From contig NZ_SMAF01000013.1 of the NCBI RefSeq assembly GCF_004343305.1, forward strand, positions 17,338 to 81,337: a stretch of DNA of 64,000 bases, read 5' to 3'. The translations under genes and the position numbers were made by a program. Origin of the DNA: Pseudofulvimonas gallinarii (GTDB lineage: Bacteria > Pseudomonadota > Gammaproteobacteria > Xanthomonadales > UBA2363). Below the pieces are notes generated by a model. The model made no database searches and was not told the DNA's origin. It saw only the letters and a program-made list of their open reading frames with translations. Position 1 is the first letter of the stretch. Each line of letters opens with the position of its first letter. Positions 9,418 through 17,543 of this stretch are shown piece by piece.

Positions 9418-10062
9418 ATGCCGACCGAACTCCTCCACTGGCTGATCCTGGCCGCCAAGGGCCTGATCATCGGCATCGCCGTTTCGGCGCCGGTGGGCGC
9501 GGTCGGCGTACTGGTAATCCGGCGCGCGCTGGCCTATCACCCCTGGAACGGATTCTTCGCCGGACTGGGCGGTGCCTTCGGCGACGCCATTTTCGCCTCG
9601 ATGGCCGGCTTCGGACTGACCGCCATCACCGACGTCCTCAACGCATGGCAATGGCCCCTGCGCGCCGGCGGCGGCGTCATCCTGCTGATCATCGGCGTGG
9701 CTCTGATCATCCACATCAAGAAGACCTACAACTCGCCGCGCGAGGTGGACAAGCGGCCCATGCGGCGACGCAAGGCTTTTCTCGCCGGACTGGCGCTGAC
9801 GCTCGGCAATCCGGTCATCGCCCTGACCTTCTTCGCGGTGTTCGCGGCGGCGGGCCTGACCAGCAACCCGGTGAACTACGTCGATACCGGCATCCTGGTC
9901 GTCACCATCTTCCTCGGCACCGCACTGTGGTTCCTGGCGCTGAGCTTCTCGGCCTATGCCGTCATCCGCCGCCACGGCGAACGCGCCGCACGCATCTTCG
10001 ACGTCTTCGCGGCCGGGCTGCTGATCGTGATCGGCCTGTTCGCGCTGTTCAGTCCGGTCTAG
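9418..10062 (+). CDS. LysE family translocator
   Basis: A 214-residue inner-membrane protein with about six hydrophobic segments. The N-terminal pattern KGLIIGIAVSAPVGAVGVLVIRR and the later GLALTLGNPVIALTFFAVF are the two conserved repeats of LysE/RhtB-type exporters, which expel amino acids or similar metabolites. Substrate unknown. Its 3' end overlaps the 3' end of the convergent symporter gene by 14 nt, with no terminator visible between them. Confidence 0.88.
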   Translation: MPTELLHWLILAAKGLIIGIAVSAPVGAVGVLVIRRALAYHPWNGFFAGLGGAFGDAIFASMAGFGLTAITDVLNAWQWPLRAGGGVILLIIGVALIIHIKKTYNSPREVDKRPMRRRKAFLAGLALTLGNPVIALTFFAVFAAAGLTSNPVNYVDTGILVVTIFLGTALWFLALSFSAYAVIRRHGERAARIFDVFAAGLLIVIGLFALFSPV

Positions 10063-11329
10063 CGATCCCGTCGTCGTCGGCCTGCAGGCCGGCGCGGGCG
10101 CTGGCCTGCTCATAGACGGCCCGGTCCAGCAGGCCGGTTTCCCGTGCTACCAGCACCGGCACCAGCATCTGTCCCGTCACGTTGGTCATCGTGCGCATCA
10201 TGTCGAGGATGCGGTCGATGGCGAGCAGGAACCCGAGGCCTTCCAGCGGCAGCCCGGCCGCGCTCAGCACGACGGTGGCCATGACCACGGCCGTTCCCGG
10301 CACGCCGGCGGTACCGAAGCTGCCCAGCACCGACGCCATGGCGATGATCAGGTATTGCGGCACGCTCAGTTCGATGCCGAAATACTGTGCGATGAAAACC
10401 GAAGCGAGCGCCGGATAGATCGCACCGCAGCCGTCCATCTTGATGCTCGCGCCCAACGGAACCGCGAAGGCGGTGTAGTTGCGGTCGACACCCAGGTTGT
10501 CGCTGACGCAACGCATCGCCACCGGCATGGAGGCGAAGCTGGACGAGGTGACGAAGGCGATCTGCATGCCGGGCGCGGCGCCGCGGAAGAAGCGCAGCGG
10601 ATTCAGCCCATGCGCGGCCAGCAGGCCGCTGTACACCAGCGCGATGTGCAGCGCGCAGGCCAGGTAGAGGGCGACGACGAAATCGGCCAGGGGCAGCAGC
10701 CGCTCGAAACCATAGGTGCCGACCAGTGCCGCGATCAGGCCGAAGGTTCCGATCGGCGTGAATTCCAGCACGAAGCGCGTCACCTGGATCATCAGGTCGC
10801 TGGCCTCGCCGGCCAGCGCGCGCAGTCGCGCGGTTTTCTCGCCCAGTCTGACCAGCGCGAAACCGAGCAGGCCGGCGAAGAAAATCACCTGCAGGATGCG
10901 TCCTTCAGCCAGCGCCGCGAACGGATTGGAGGGCACCACGTCGAGCAGCACCTGGGCAACACCAGGCACCTCTCGCGGCGTGTAGTTGTCGACCGGCACC
11001 AGTTCGCCGACGCCGACACCGGGCTGCAGGATCCAGGCAACCGCCAGGCCGATGCCCACCGCAAGCAGCGCCGTCACCACGAACCAGGCGAAGGTGCGAC
11101 CGGCCAGGCCGGCGATGCTGCGCTGGCCATGAAGGCTGGCCACGGCATTGATCACCGCAAAGAACACCAGCGGCGTGGCGATCATTTTGATCAGGTTGAC
11201 GTAAAGCGTACCCAGCGGCTGCAGCCAGGTGGCGGCTGCCGGACCAAGGAGCCAGCCGACCAGCCCGCCGAGGACGAAGCCGCCCAGGACACGCTGCCAG
11301 AAGGGAATGCGGAACCAGAGTTTCAACAT
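10049..11329 (-). CDS. Dicarboxylate/amino acid:cation symporter (DAACS family)
   Basis: A 426-residue inner-membrane transporter. It shows the family's serine-rich re-entrant loop TSSSFASMPV (about residues 258-267) and the substrate/cation-binding helix DRILDMMRTMTNVTG (about 371-385), plus multiple hydrophobic segments. Members (GltP, DctA, SstT) import glutamate, aspartate or C4-dicarboxylates with protons or sodium; the exact substrate is not decided by sequence. The gene is convergent with the LysE gene and overlaps its stop region. Confidence 0.93.
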   Translation of the reverse strand: MLKLWFRIPFWQRVLGGFVLGGLVGWLLGPAAATWLQPLGTLYVNLIKMIATPLVFFAVINAVASLHGQRSIAGLAGRTFAWFVVTALLAVGIGLAVAWILQPGVGVGELVPVDNYTPREVPGVAQVLLDVVPSNPFAALAEGRILQVIFFAGLLGFALVRLGEKTARLRALAGEASDLMIQVTRFVLEFTPIGTFGLIAALVGTYGFERLLPLADFVVALYLACALHIALVYSGLLAAHGLNPLRFFRGAAPGMQIAFVTSSSFASMPVAMRCVSDNLGVDRNYTAFAVPLGASIKMDGCGAIYPALASVFIAQYFGIELSVPQYLIIAMASVLGSFGTAGVPGTAVVMATVVLSAAGLPLEGLGFLLAIDRILDMMRTMTNVTGQMLVPVLVARETGLLDRAVYEQASARAGLQADDDGIARPD

Positions 11330-11727
11330 CGTGCGACGCGTGCGATGGCCGGCCGGCGTGGCCGGTCACCACGATACAGGCGATCGAGGCGGCATTCATG
11401 CGGCGCAACATCGACCAGACGGCGGCCAGGCTCGGGCTGGCGCCGGCCTTGCGCGGACCGGCCGCCCCTTCCGGTTGATACGTGCAGAAGTGTGAGCCGG
11501 AAGGAAACGGCCCGCGACGTTGCCGCCGCGGGCCGCGTTACCGGTGTTGCCATGCCGGACTCCGCCGAATCCGACCGTGACAGGATTCTCCGAGGGGTGC
11601 CGATCGGGAATCGGGCGATTCCGGTTCCGGCATCGGAATTTTCCGTGTCCCCGGGCATCCTTCGGGAATCGCAGCGCTGTTGCAGTGCGAGCCCCTGCCG
11701 GGTCCGGTCTCGTCCAGCCGATCACGC

Positions 11728-11767
11728 AAAAAAGCCGCCCACCCGGAATCCGGTCCCGGTGGGCGGT
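11728..11767 (-). terminator. Intrinsic terminator downstream of SGNH pseudogene
   Basis: CCGCCCACC (11735-11743) pairs with GGTGGGCGG (11758-11766). Read on the minus strand the stem is followed by six T residues (complement of 11728-11733). It lies 160 nt past the stop of the SGNH pseudogene. Confidence 0.7.
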
Positions 11768-11881
11768 AATCGCGCGACGATGACCCGGCGAGGGGGTGCC
11801 GGATCGTGCCAGCCGGAGAGTGAGAGGACATCAGGCCAGCGCGGACATGCTGGCCGGTGCTATCGCCCGGGTCATCGGCGA

Positions 11882-11905
11882 TTTTCCGAATGCGGCCTCG
11901 GAAAA
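11882..11905 (-). terminator. Perfect 8-bp inverted repeat after SGNH pseudogene stop
   Basis: TTTTCCGA and TCGGAAAA with an 8-nt loop, 19 nt beyond the stop codon. The A/T ends give a U-run on either strand, so it could be a weak bidirectional terminator acting before the stronger one at 11728-11767. Confidence 0.45.
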
Positions 11906-11923
11906 TTCCGAGTCCGCCCGTGG

Positions 11924-12771
11924 CTATTCGAACGGCGTCCGCAGCAGGGTGTCGAAACGCACGTGGAAGTAGTTCTCGTAGAGGTTCTGCACCAGCACGT
12001 CATAGCCGGACGGCGTCAGGTGGAAGCAGTCGCGCCCGACAAAGCCGTGGTCGCGCATGGCGGTCACCGGACTGGGTCGGGACGGGTCACCCGGCGGCGG
12101 AAGATCACCCGGAGCGAAGGTGTCGACGCCAAAGGTAAACTGCATCTGCCCGGCATGGCTGACATGGCGCACGCGCGGATGCGCGGTCAGGCTGGCCAGG
12201 TCGGATTCGAAATCGGCCATGGCTTCGTTGATCTGGCCGGTGTCGGCGAGCCCATCGACTGGTGCAGCGGCCGGCACACGGCGATGCCGGCAAGGCTGTT
12301 GAGGGTGTCGCGGAAGTTCGGGTAGTCGTACAGGCTGATCACGATCTCGACCTGCGGCCGCGTGTCGATGATGTGGTGGATCACGGTGTCCAGGTCGTCT
12401 CGGATCTACTGGCGCAGCGCCGCGGCATCCGGCGGCGACATCGAGACCGACCAGGCATCGAGGAAATCGTTGCCACCGATGGTGAGCTGCACGGTGTCGA
12501 TGGAGGGATTGGCGTCAAGCGCCTGGCTGATCAACGCCAGTCCTGACGGTGCCGCCCATTCGGCCGCGGTCGAGCCGCTCTCCGTCGTCGTCGCGCCAAC
12601 CACACCGAACCGTTCGGCATCATGGGCCGCGAACACCAGCGCGTGCACGCCGTCTTCCCACTGTTGTGCCGCCCAGCTGTCGCCGACCAGCAACACCTTC
12701 GGTACCGTCTGCGCCCAGGCCGGCAGCGCGCACAGCGCCAGCGACCATGCCAGTGATCGAGCAATCCGCAT
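11924..12771 (-). pseudogene. Secreted SGNH/GDSL-type hydrolase, decayed
   Basis: Reading from ATG 12771, a signal peptide (MRIARSLAWSLALCALPAWA) is followed by GDSW (block I serine of SGNH esterases) and later GGNDF (block III). The frame is stopped by TAG at 12406-12408, yet the same frame continues (IRDDLDTVIHHIIDTRPQVEI). Around 12245-12275 the sequence moves to another frame (LADTGQINEAMADF) and ends with CFHLTPSGYD, the block V Asp-His pair. All catalytic blocks are recognisable, but a stop and a frameshift separate them, so no full enzyme is made unless the assembly is wrong. Related enzymes are esterases or lipases secreted to the periplasm or outside. Confidence 0.75.
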
Positions 12772-13043
12772 TCAGTTGTTCCTCCCGTGGAAGTCCGATG
12801 GTAATCAGGCGCGGCACCGGCCCCAAGCGCGGATGATGTGCATGCGCAACATCCGGTGATGGAAAACGGGCGTATCGGGCGACCGCCGGATGCGGGTCGC
12901 CACTGCGGCAGGCCGTGCCGTCGCGAGGTCGCCCGGCGATGCGACGGGCCACGGCCGGAAGGCCGCCCGCGTTCCCGGTATCGAGGGGCAACGCCTGTCC
13001 GGTGCTGCCCGTACCATCTGGCTACGAACCCGAGGACCTCTCG

Positions 13044-13685
13044 ATGACCGGACCCGATCCCAGCAACCCGCACCCGATGCCGGGATTCCCGCAGGTGTGC
13101 TACATCCGCAACACGATCCGCAATCCGAACATCATCGTCGGCGAGTACACCTACTACGACGATCCGGAAAACCCGGAGGATTTCGAGCGCAATGTCCTCT
13201 ACCACTTGCCCTTCATCGGCGACCGGCTGGTGATCGGTCGCTTCTGCGCCATCGCGCGCGGTGCCAGGTTCATCATGAATGGCGCGAACCACAAGATGGA
13301 TGGACTGTCGACCTATCCGTTCCAGATCTTCGGCAATGGCTGGGAAAAGGTGATGCCGGAGCGCTCCGGCCTGGGCAGTCGTGGCGACACGGTGATCGGC
13401 AACGACGTGTGGATCGGCTATGAGGCGCTGATCATGCCCGGCGTGAAGATCGGCAACGGCGCCATCGTCGCGGCACGCAGCGTCGTCGCCTCCGACGTGC
13501 CGGCGTACACCCTCGTCGGCGGCAATCCGGCGCGACCGATCCGCCAGCGCTTCGATCCGCAGAAAGTGGCGCGCCTGGAAGCGCTGGCCTGGTGGGACTG
13601 GCCGGTTGAAACGATCACCCGCCATCTCGAACTGATCGTCGGGGCCGACGTCGACGCCCTCGCGACCGTGGCCCCGGAGCACTGA
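13044..13685 (+). CDS. CatB-related O-acetyltransferase (left-handed beta-helix)
   Basis: A 213-residue protein of the xenobiotic acetyltransferase type (Vat/CatB-like). It shows [13 protein letters not shown] and, in the middle, [21 protein letters not shown], containing the catalytic His region, followed by hexapeptide repeats ([31 protein letters not shown] is typical in pattern) and [13 protein letters not shown]. Enzymes of the family move acetyl from acetyl-CoA to hydroxyls of antibiotics or sugars; many chromosomal members have no known substrate. ATG 13044 has GAGGAC about 8 nt upstream. The next gene starts 2 nt after the stop. Confidence 0.9.
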   Translation: MTGPDPSNPHPMPGFPQVCYIRNTIRNPNIIVGEYTYYDDPENPEDFERNVLYHLPFIGDRLVIGRFCAIARGARFIMNGANHKMDGLSTYPFQIFGNGWEKVMPERSGLGSRGDTVIGNDVWIGYEALIMPGVKIGNGAIVAARSVVASDVPAYTLVGGNPARPIRQRFDPQKVARLEALAWWDWPVETITRHLELIVGADVDALATVAPEH

Positions 13686-13687
13686 CC

Positions 13688-14119
13688 ATGCGCCTGTGGT
13701 CATTGCATCCGCGCCATCTCGATCCCGCTGGCCTGGTGGCGCTGTGGCGCGAGGCACTACTGGCCAAGGCCGTGCTGCGCGGGGAAACCCGAGGCTATCG
13801 CCACCATCCGCAACTGCAGCGGTTCCAGGCCCATCCGCAGCCGCGCTCCGCCATCAACGCCTATCTCGCGGCGGTGCATGAGGAAGCCAGCACGCGCGGT
13901 TACCGTTTCGATCGCAGCAAGATCGGCCCGGTCCGTGAAGTCGAATCGATCGCGGTCAGCAGTGGGCAGCTGGCGCTGGAATGGACACACCTGCTGCGCA
14001 AGCTTGAAGTGCGCAGTCCCGCCGTCCATGAACGCTGGGCAGGCACGCCCGGGCCGGACTGCCATCCGCTGTTCCATCGGGTGCCCGGACCGGTGGCGAG
14101 CTGGGAAAAGGCTGTCTGA
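13688..14119 (+). CDS. Pyrimidine dimer DNA glycosylase / endonuclease V family protein
   Basis: A 143-residue protein beginning MRLWSLHPRHLDPAGLVALWREALLA and continuing with RGYRHHPQLQRF, the pattern of the Pyr_excise family (T4 endonuclease V-like) often annotated in proteobacteria. T4 endonuclease V nicks at UV-induced pyrimidine dimers; activity of these chromosomal homologues is mostly untested. It is probably co-transcribed with the preceding acetyltransferase (2-nt gap). Confidence 0.8.
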   Translation: MRLWSLHPRHLDPAGLVALWREALLAKAVLRGETRGYRHHPQLQRFQAHPQPRSAINAYLAAVHEEASTRGYRFDRSKIGPVREVESIAVSSGQLALEWTHLLRKLEVRSPAVHERWAGTPGPDCHPLFHRVPGPVASWEKAV

Positions 14120-14307
14120 AACAACGCACCCGGCAGCGGATGCGCGCCGCCGCGATCGATCCGGCGCCCGGCCGGTTGCCGCCGCTCGCGGCAAGGCCCC
14201 TGCCGACGCAACCCTTGCCTGCGTTCCGCAACCCGCTCCACGCGGCGTGCCGAGGGCGGCCTGCTGGTGCCGGCCACTAGACTGGTTCCAGCTTCCACGG
14301 AGTTGCC

Positions 14308-15540
14308 ATGAAGACGATCCGCCGCCTGCCTTCCACCCTGGCCCTGGTTTCCGCCTGTCTTTTCGCCCTGTCCGCCTTCGCCGGGCGCGACCACCTCGAC
14401 ATCAGCGAGGCCGATGCCTGGGCGCTGCATTCGCGTGTCCTCACCCTCGACACGCATGTCGATATCGGCCGCGGTTACGCGACCCACCAGCTCGATCCAG
14501 GCGGACTCACGCGCGCGCAGGTCGATCTGCCGAAGATGCGGGCCGGCGACCTCGACGCTGTCTTCCTCATCGTCTATACCGGCCAGGGACCGCTGACCGC
14601 CGAAGGCTATGCCGGCGCCCGTGGGCAGGCCGAGAACAGCTACCAGGCGATCCAGCGCTTCGTGCGCGCCTATCCCGACCAGGTCGGACTGGCACGCAGC
14701 GCCGACGACATCGGATCCATCCACGCCAGCGGTCGTCGTGTCGTCGTCATGGGCATGGAAAACGCGTATCCACTGGGTGACAGCGTCGCCGACGTGGGGC
14801 TCTGGGCACGACGCGGCGTGCGCTATGTAGGCCTGACGCATATCGGCCACAACCAGTTCGCCGGCAGCTCGAATCCGCAGGAAAGGCTGGGCGACGGCGA
14901 GGACACCGGCCTCAGCGATCTCGGCCGCGAACTGGTCAAGGCGCTCAACGACCATGGCGTGATGATCGACGTCTCGCACGTCGGCAAGCGTTCGATGATG
15001 GAGGCCACCGCCCTGTCGCGGGCGCCGGTGATCGCCTCGCATTCCGGCGCCCATGGCCACTATGCCAATGCCCGCAACCTCGACGATGAACAGCTGCGTG
15101 CGATCCGGGACAACGGCGGCGTCGCGCAGATGGTCGCCTTCCGCAGCTACGTGGCCGACCTCAGCCCGGGCGTGGCCGAAGGCCAGGTGGCACTGCGGGA
15201 ACGCTTTTTCGCCAATGGCTGGCAATCAGCCACTGAGGCCGACATCGCCGCCTACCAGGCCGAGCTGGCAAAGCTGCGCAGCGAGCATGGCGACGTCGAC
15301 GTGCGCCAGTTCGTCGATCACATCGACTACGCGGTGAAGCTGGTCGGCATCGGGCATGTCGGCATTGCGTCCGACTTCGATGGCGGTGGCGGTGTGCAGG
15401 GCTGGGATGACGCCAGCGAAAGCGTCAACGTCACCTGGGAACTGATGCGCCGCGGCTACAGCGAAGAACAGATCGCCAAGCTGTGGGGCGGCAATGTCCT
15501 GCGCGTGATGCGCGAGGCGGAGCGCCTGCGTCGGCGTTGA
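14308..15540 (+). CDS. Membrane dipeptidase (peptidase M19), exported
   Basis: A 410-residue protein with a signal peptide (hydrophobic stretch ending SAFA). Zinc ligand regions of M19 renal-dipeptidase-type enzymes are visible: THVDIG (His-x-Asp) near residue 48, MGMENAYPL with the bridging Glu, MIDVSHVG, ASHSGAHG and SDFDGGGG. It hydrolyses dipeptides, including D-containing ones, in the periplasm. Length is normal. The last codons (NVLRVMREAERLRRR) contain the sequence that is repeated in tandem just downstream of the gene. Confidence 0.93.
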   Translation: MKTIRRLPSTLALVSACLFALSAFAGRDHLDISEADAWALHSRVLTLDTHVDIGRGYATHQLDPGGLTRAQVDLPKMRAGDLDAVFLIVYTGQGPLTAEGYAGARGQAENSYQAIQRFVRAYPDQVGLARSADDIGSIHASGRRVVVMGMENAYPLGDSVADVGLWARRGVRYVGLTHIGHNQFAGSSNPQERLGDGEDTGLSDLGRELVKALNDHGVMIDVSHVGKRSMMEATALSRAPVIASHSGAHGHYANARNLDDEQLRAIRDNGGVAQMVAFRSYVADLSPGVAEGQVALRERFFANGWQSATEADIAAYQAELAKLRSEHGDVDVRQFVDHIDYAVKLVGIGHVGIASDFDGGGGVQGWDDASESVNVTWELMRRGYSEEQIAKLWGGNVLRVMREAERLRRR

Positions 15541-15571
15541 GCCGGCGTATCCGCGCGGACGCAGCCGGGGA

Positions 15572-15668
15572 CGCGCCTGGTCTTCTGTGCGTGATGCGCG
15601 GGGTACCGCGCCTGATCTTCTGCGCGTGATGCGCGGGGTACGAGACTGGATTCCTGCGCGTGATGCGC
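15572..15668. repeat. 35-bp tandem repeat derived from 3' end of M19 gene
   Basis: Two near-identical 35-bp units (15572-15606 and 15607-15641, two differences) and a third, partial, diverged unit (15642-15668). Each carries CTGCGCGTGATGCGCG or a one-base variant. The same 16-mer occurs inside the M19 coding sequence at about 15498, so the array looks like a local expansion of the gene's 3' end. The 395-base gap 15541-15936 holds no recognised gene otherwise; a 12-bp palindrome GATGCGCGCATC lies at 15770-15781. Confidence 0.7.
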
Positions 15669-15936
15669 ATATTGGCCGCGCGCCGGCCGGGGCACCCCGC
15701 GCGCATCGGTGCTCGACATTGGTCTCCCGAGCGTGACCCGCGATAGCCCGTGCGGGCGCTGCGGACACCGATGCGCGCATCGACGTGCGACGCGGATGCG
15801 CACGCGACGCACGGGACGGAACGTCTGCGAGCGTGGGTTCCACGGATCGAAGCGGCTGCCTGCCCCGGGACATCGACGCACGCATCGGCCGTGGGGCTTC
15901 GGCCCCATCGCATGGATTCGATTCACGGCGCCATGG

Positions 15937-16635
15937 CTAGCGGCGCAGATCGCCTTCCGACAGCCGCGTGTGCAGCACGCCGGTCTGTCGTTCCACGTCC
16001 ACATGCCGGGCGACCGGATCGATGCGGTAGGTCAGGTAATGGCTGACCCGCGCGTTGCCGAGTGGATCCTCGCGGAATGTCACCAGGCAGTCGCCGTCAC
16101 GCCAGCGCGCCGAGGGATAGAGCAGTCCGGCCTGTCCCTGGCGCGCCAGGTAATGGCCGATCGACTGTGTGGCCGTATAGTCGTTGGCGACCAGTTCCGG
16201 ATGCCCCGTTTCCTTGCCGCGCACATCGACGAACAGGCCGGCGGCGTGCACGAGGTACACGCAGCGATGACGGATCACCGGCTGTTCGACACCTTCGATG
16301 GCCAGCACCTGCTGCAGCGCGTGGTAACAGGTTTCCGCCAGCGCCGTCGCCTCGTCGAGCGCGCCGTACCAGGCACGTGTCGTGCCATCGGCGAAGCGGC
16401 TGCCGACGATGGCATCGGCGGTGAACGGGTACAGCACGGCTTCCGAATACGCCAGGCCACGCTGGATCACGCCACGGCCGGCGGGACGCACGGCCATTTC
16501 CGCCAGCACGGCGGCCGACTGCGCCCCGGTATCCGGCACGAGGTCGTCGAACAGGTTCTGCGAATGCCGCAGCGAGGTGATGTTTCGAACTACATCGCCG
16601 TCGAACCGCGTCAGCGTATCCAGCAGCGCCATCAC
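15937..16635 (-). CDS. RES-domain toxin (NAD+ phosphorylase type)
   Basis: A 232-residue protein with the RES domain: GSRFADGTTRAWYGALDEATALAETCYH contains the conserved Arg and Glu, and NDYTATQSIGHYL follows toward the C-terminus with the conserved Ser. Characterised RES toxins (MbcT of Mycobacterium tuberculosis, Res of Pseudomonas and Sinorhizobium) deplete NAD+. The start overlaps the antitoxin's stop by 4 nt (ATGA), so the two are translationally coupled. A complete two-gene toxin-antitoxin module. Confidence 0.88.
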   Translation of the reverse strand: MMALLDTLTRFDGDVVRNITSLRHSQNLFDDLVPDTGAQSAAVLAEMAVRPAGRGVIQRGLAYSEAVLYPFTADAIVGSRFADGTTRAWYGALDEATALAETCYHALQQVLAIEGVEQPVIRHRCVYLVHAAGLFVDVRGKETGHPELVANDYTATQSIGHYLARQGQAGLLYPSARWRDGDCLVTFREDPLGNARVSHYLTYRIDPVARHVDVERQTGVLHTRLSEGDLRR

Positions 16636-17048
16636 TGGCCCCGCTGGAAATCGACCAGCCGCGCCACGCGGGCAATGCCGATCAGTCCGCCGGCCAGCAT
16701 CACGTCCAGTGGCCGTTCGCCGGCCAGTGCGCTGTTGCGGCGCTTCACCCAGCTCCAGCGCAGCGCTTCGTCTTCGGGAAACAGCAGGCGCAGGCCCTTG
16801 TGGATGCCGAGCAGGTAGCCGGCGCGGTCCAGGCAGTCGCGGCTGTCCGGCAGCGGCTGGTCGCCGCGCTGGTAGGCGCGCACCAGCTTGCGGCTCTCCG
16901 GGCTCATACCCAGCAGCAGCATCTGCTCGGCCGTGGTCAGTTCCCAGCGCGCGAACAGCGCCACCAGCGTCCGCGCCAGGTCCCGGCGCACCTGCTCGTC
17001 GCGCACCGCCAGTTGCGGGGCGGCTTCGGTAAGGGTCGAGGTGGTCAT
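16632..17048 (-). CDS. Xre/MbcA/ParS-type antitoxin (DUF2384)
   Basis: A 138-residue protein upstream of and overlapping the RES toxin gene. The middle (LFARWELTTAEQMLLLGMSPESRKLVRAY) fits the Xre-like helix-turn-helix of this family, and the end (CLDRAGYLLGIHKGLRLLFPEDEALRWSWVKRRN) is the toxin-binding MbcA/ParS domain. It should neutralise the toxin by covering its NAD+ pocket and repress its own promoter. The promoter is expected in the 108 bases between 17048 and the tRNA-Leu gene. Confidence 0.88.
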   Translation of the reverse strand: MTTSTLTEAAPQLAVRDEQVRRDLARTLVALFARWELTTAEQMLLLGMSPESRKLVRAYQRGDQPLPDSRDCLDRAGYLLGIHKGLRLLFPEDEALRWSWVKRRNSALAGERPLDVMLAGGLIGIARVARLVDFQRGQ

Positions 17049-17156
17049 GTCCCCATCATAGGGAGATCATTCCCCGCTTCAAGCGCACCGTCGCACCCGG
17101 CGAGACGGACCGCACCCAGTCCATGATGGTACGTCTGTTGGCCAAACCGAATTGGC

Positions 17157-17469
17157 TGGTGCCCGAGGCCGGACTCGAACCGGCATAACCGCGAGGTCGA
17201 GGGATTTTCGTCCCACTTCGGCTTTCGCCGCCAGCGCGAATGCGCTGTTCGTGGGCTGGAGCACGCCTTCACCTTGGCCATGTCCGGCTTTAGGTGCCCG
17301 CCGTCTGCTCTCTACACCTTCCCGGCTCGCACCGGGCTTGGCTCGGCGTTGGCTCGGATACCACAGCATCCAGGGCTTTCACCGACTTTGACGGGCTTCA
17401 CTCCGGAGGTTTCCCCCCGGAGGCTCAATTACTCAAGTCCCTTGTGTCTACCAATTTCACCACTCGGGC
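17157..17469 (-). tRNA. tRNA-Leu(UAA), interrupted by a group I intron
   Basis: The 5' exon (17469 to 17435, 35 nt) begins GCCCGAGTGGTGAAATTGGT and ends in ...GGGACTT. The 3' exon (17208 to 17157, 52 nt) begins AAAATCCCTCGACC and ends with a T-arm (GGTTCGAGTCC) and encoded CCA. Joined, they give a normal class II tRNA: 7-bp acceptor stem GCCCGAG/CTCGGGC, anticodon stem AGGGA/TCCCT, loop CTTAAAA with anticodon TAA, and a long variable arm. The 226-nt insert falls between U34 and A35 of the anticodon, the site used by cyanobacterial and plastid tRNA-Leu introns. A conventional search that ignores introns would miss this gene. Confidence 0.92.
17209..17434 (-). ncRNA. Group I intron (subgroup IC3-like) in tRNA-Leu
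   Basis: 226 nt, no internal ORF. The 5' splice site follows a U; exon CUU can pair with intron GAG (in AAUUGAGCC), giving the conserved U-G wobble of P1, and the intron ends in G. The core reads ACGCCGAGCCAAGC (P3 region), AAGGUGUAGAGAGCAGACGG and GAAGGCGUGCUCCAG (P7 strands). Compared from memory with the Azoarcus tRNA-Ile intron, P7 GACUA/UAGUC is replaced here by GAGCA/UGCUC (complements of 17306-17310 and 17259-17263), a compensatory change that keeps the helix. The size fits small self-splicing tRNA introns. Secondary structure was judged by eye only. Confidence 0.9.
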
Positions 17470-17543
17470 GTCGCTTGTAGTGAACACGTCCTGGATCCAT
17501 GGGATCACCGGACACATACAACCTGGGCCAATATTCTCGCAGT

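Larger units (their letters stand above)
11330..11923. other. Intergenic region without a recognised gene
   Basis: About 590 bases between the symporter gene and the decayed SGNH hydrolase gene, both transcribed on the minus strand. Two hairpins near the SGNH end are listed separately. Frames that cross this stretch have no recognisable domain and look like shadows. A promoter for the symporter is expected near 11340-11420 but no convincing -35/-10 pair was found. Confidence 0.5.

Noticed and set aside
12406..12408. TAG recoding (readthrough or non-standard amino acid) in the SGNH hydrolase
   Set aside because: A second lesion, a frameshift, lies downstream in the same gene, and nothing in the context suggests recoding.
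15572..15668. Possible CRISPR-like array downstream of the M19 gene
   Set aside because: Units are contiguous tandem copies without unique spacers; no cas genes are present.
15770..15781. 12-bp palindrome GATGCGCGCATC as an operator
   Set aside because: It lies about 240 bases past the M19 stop with no promoter nearby; GC-rich palindromes of this size are expected by chance in this genome.
17045..17281. Minus-strand frame crossing the tRNA-Leu 3' exon
   Set aside because: It runs through the intron core and tRNA, which explain the sequence; not a homing endonuclease or other known protein.
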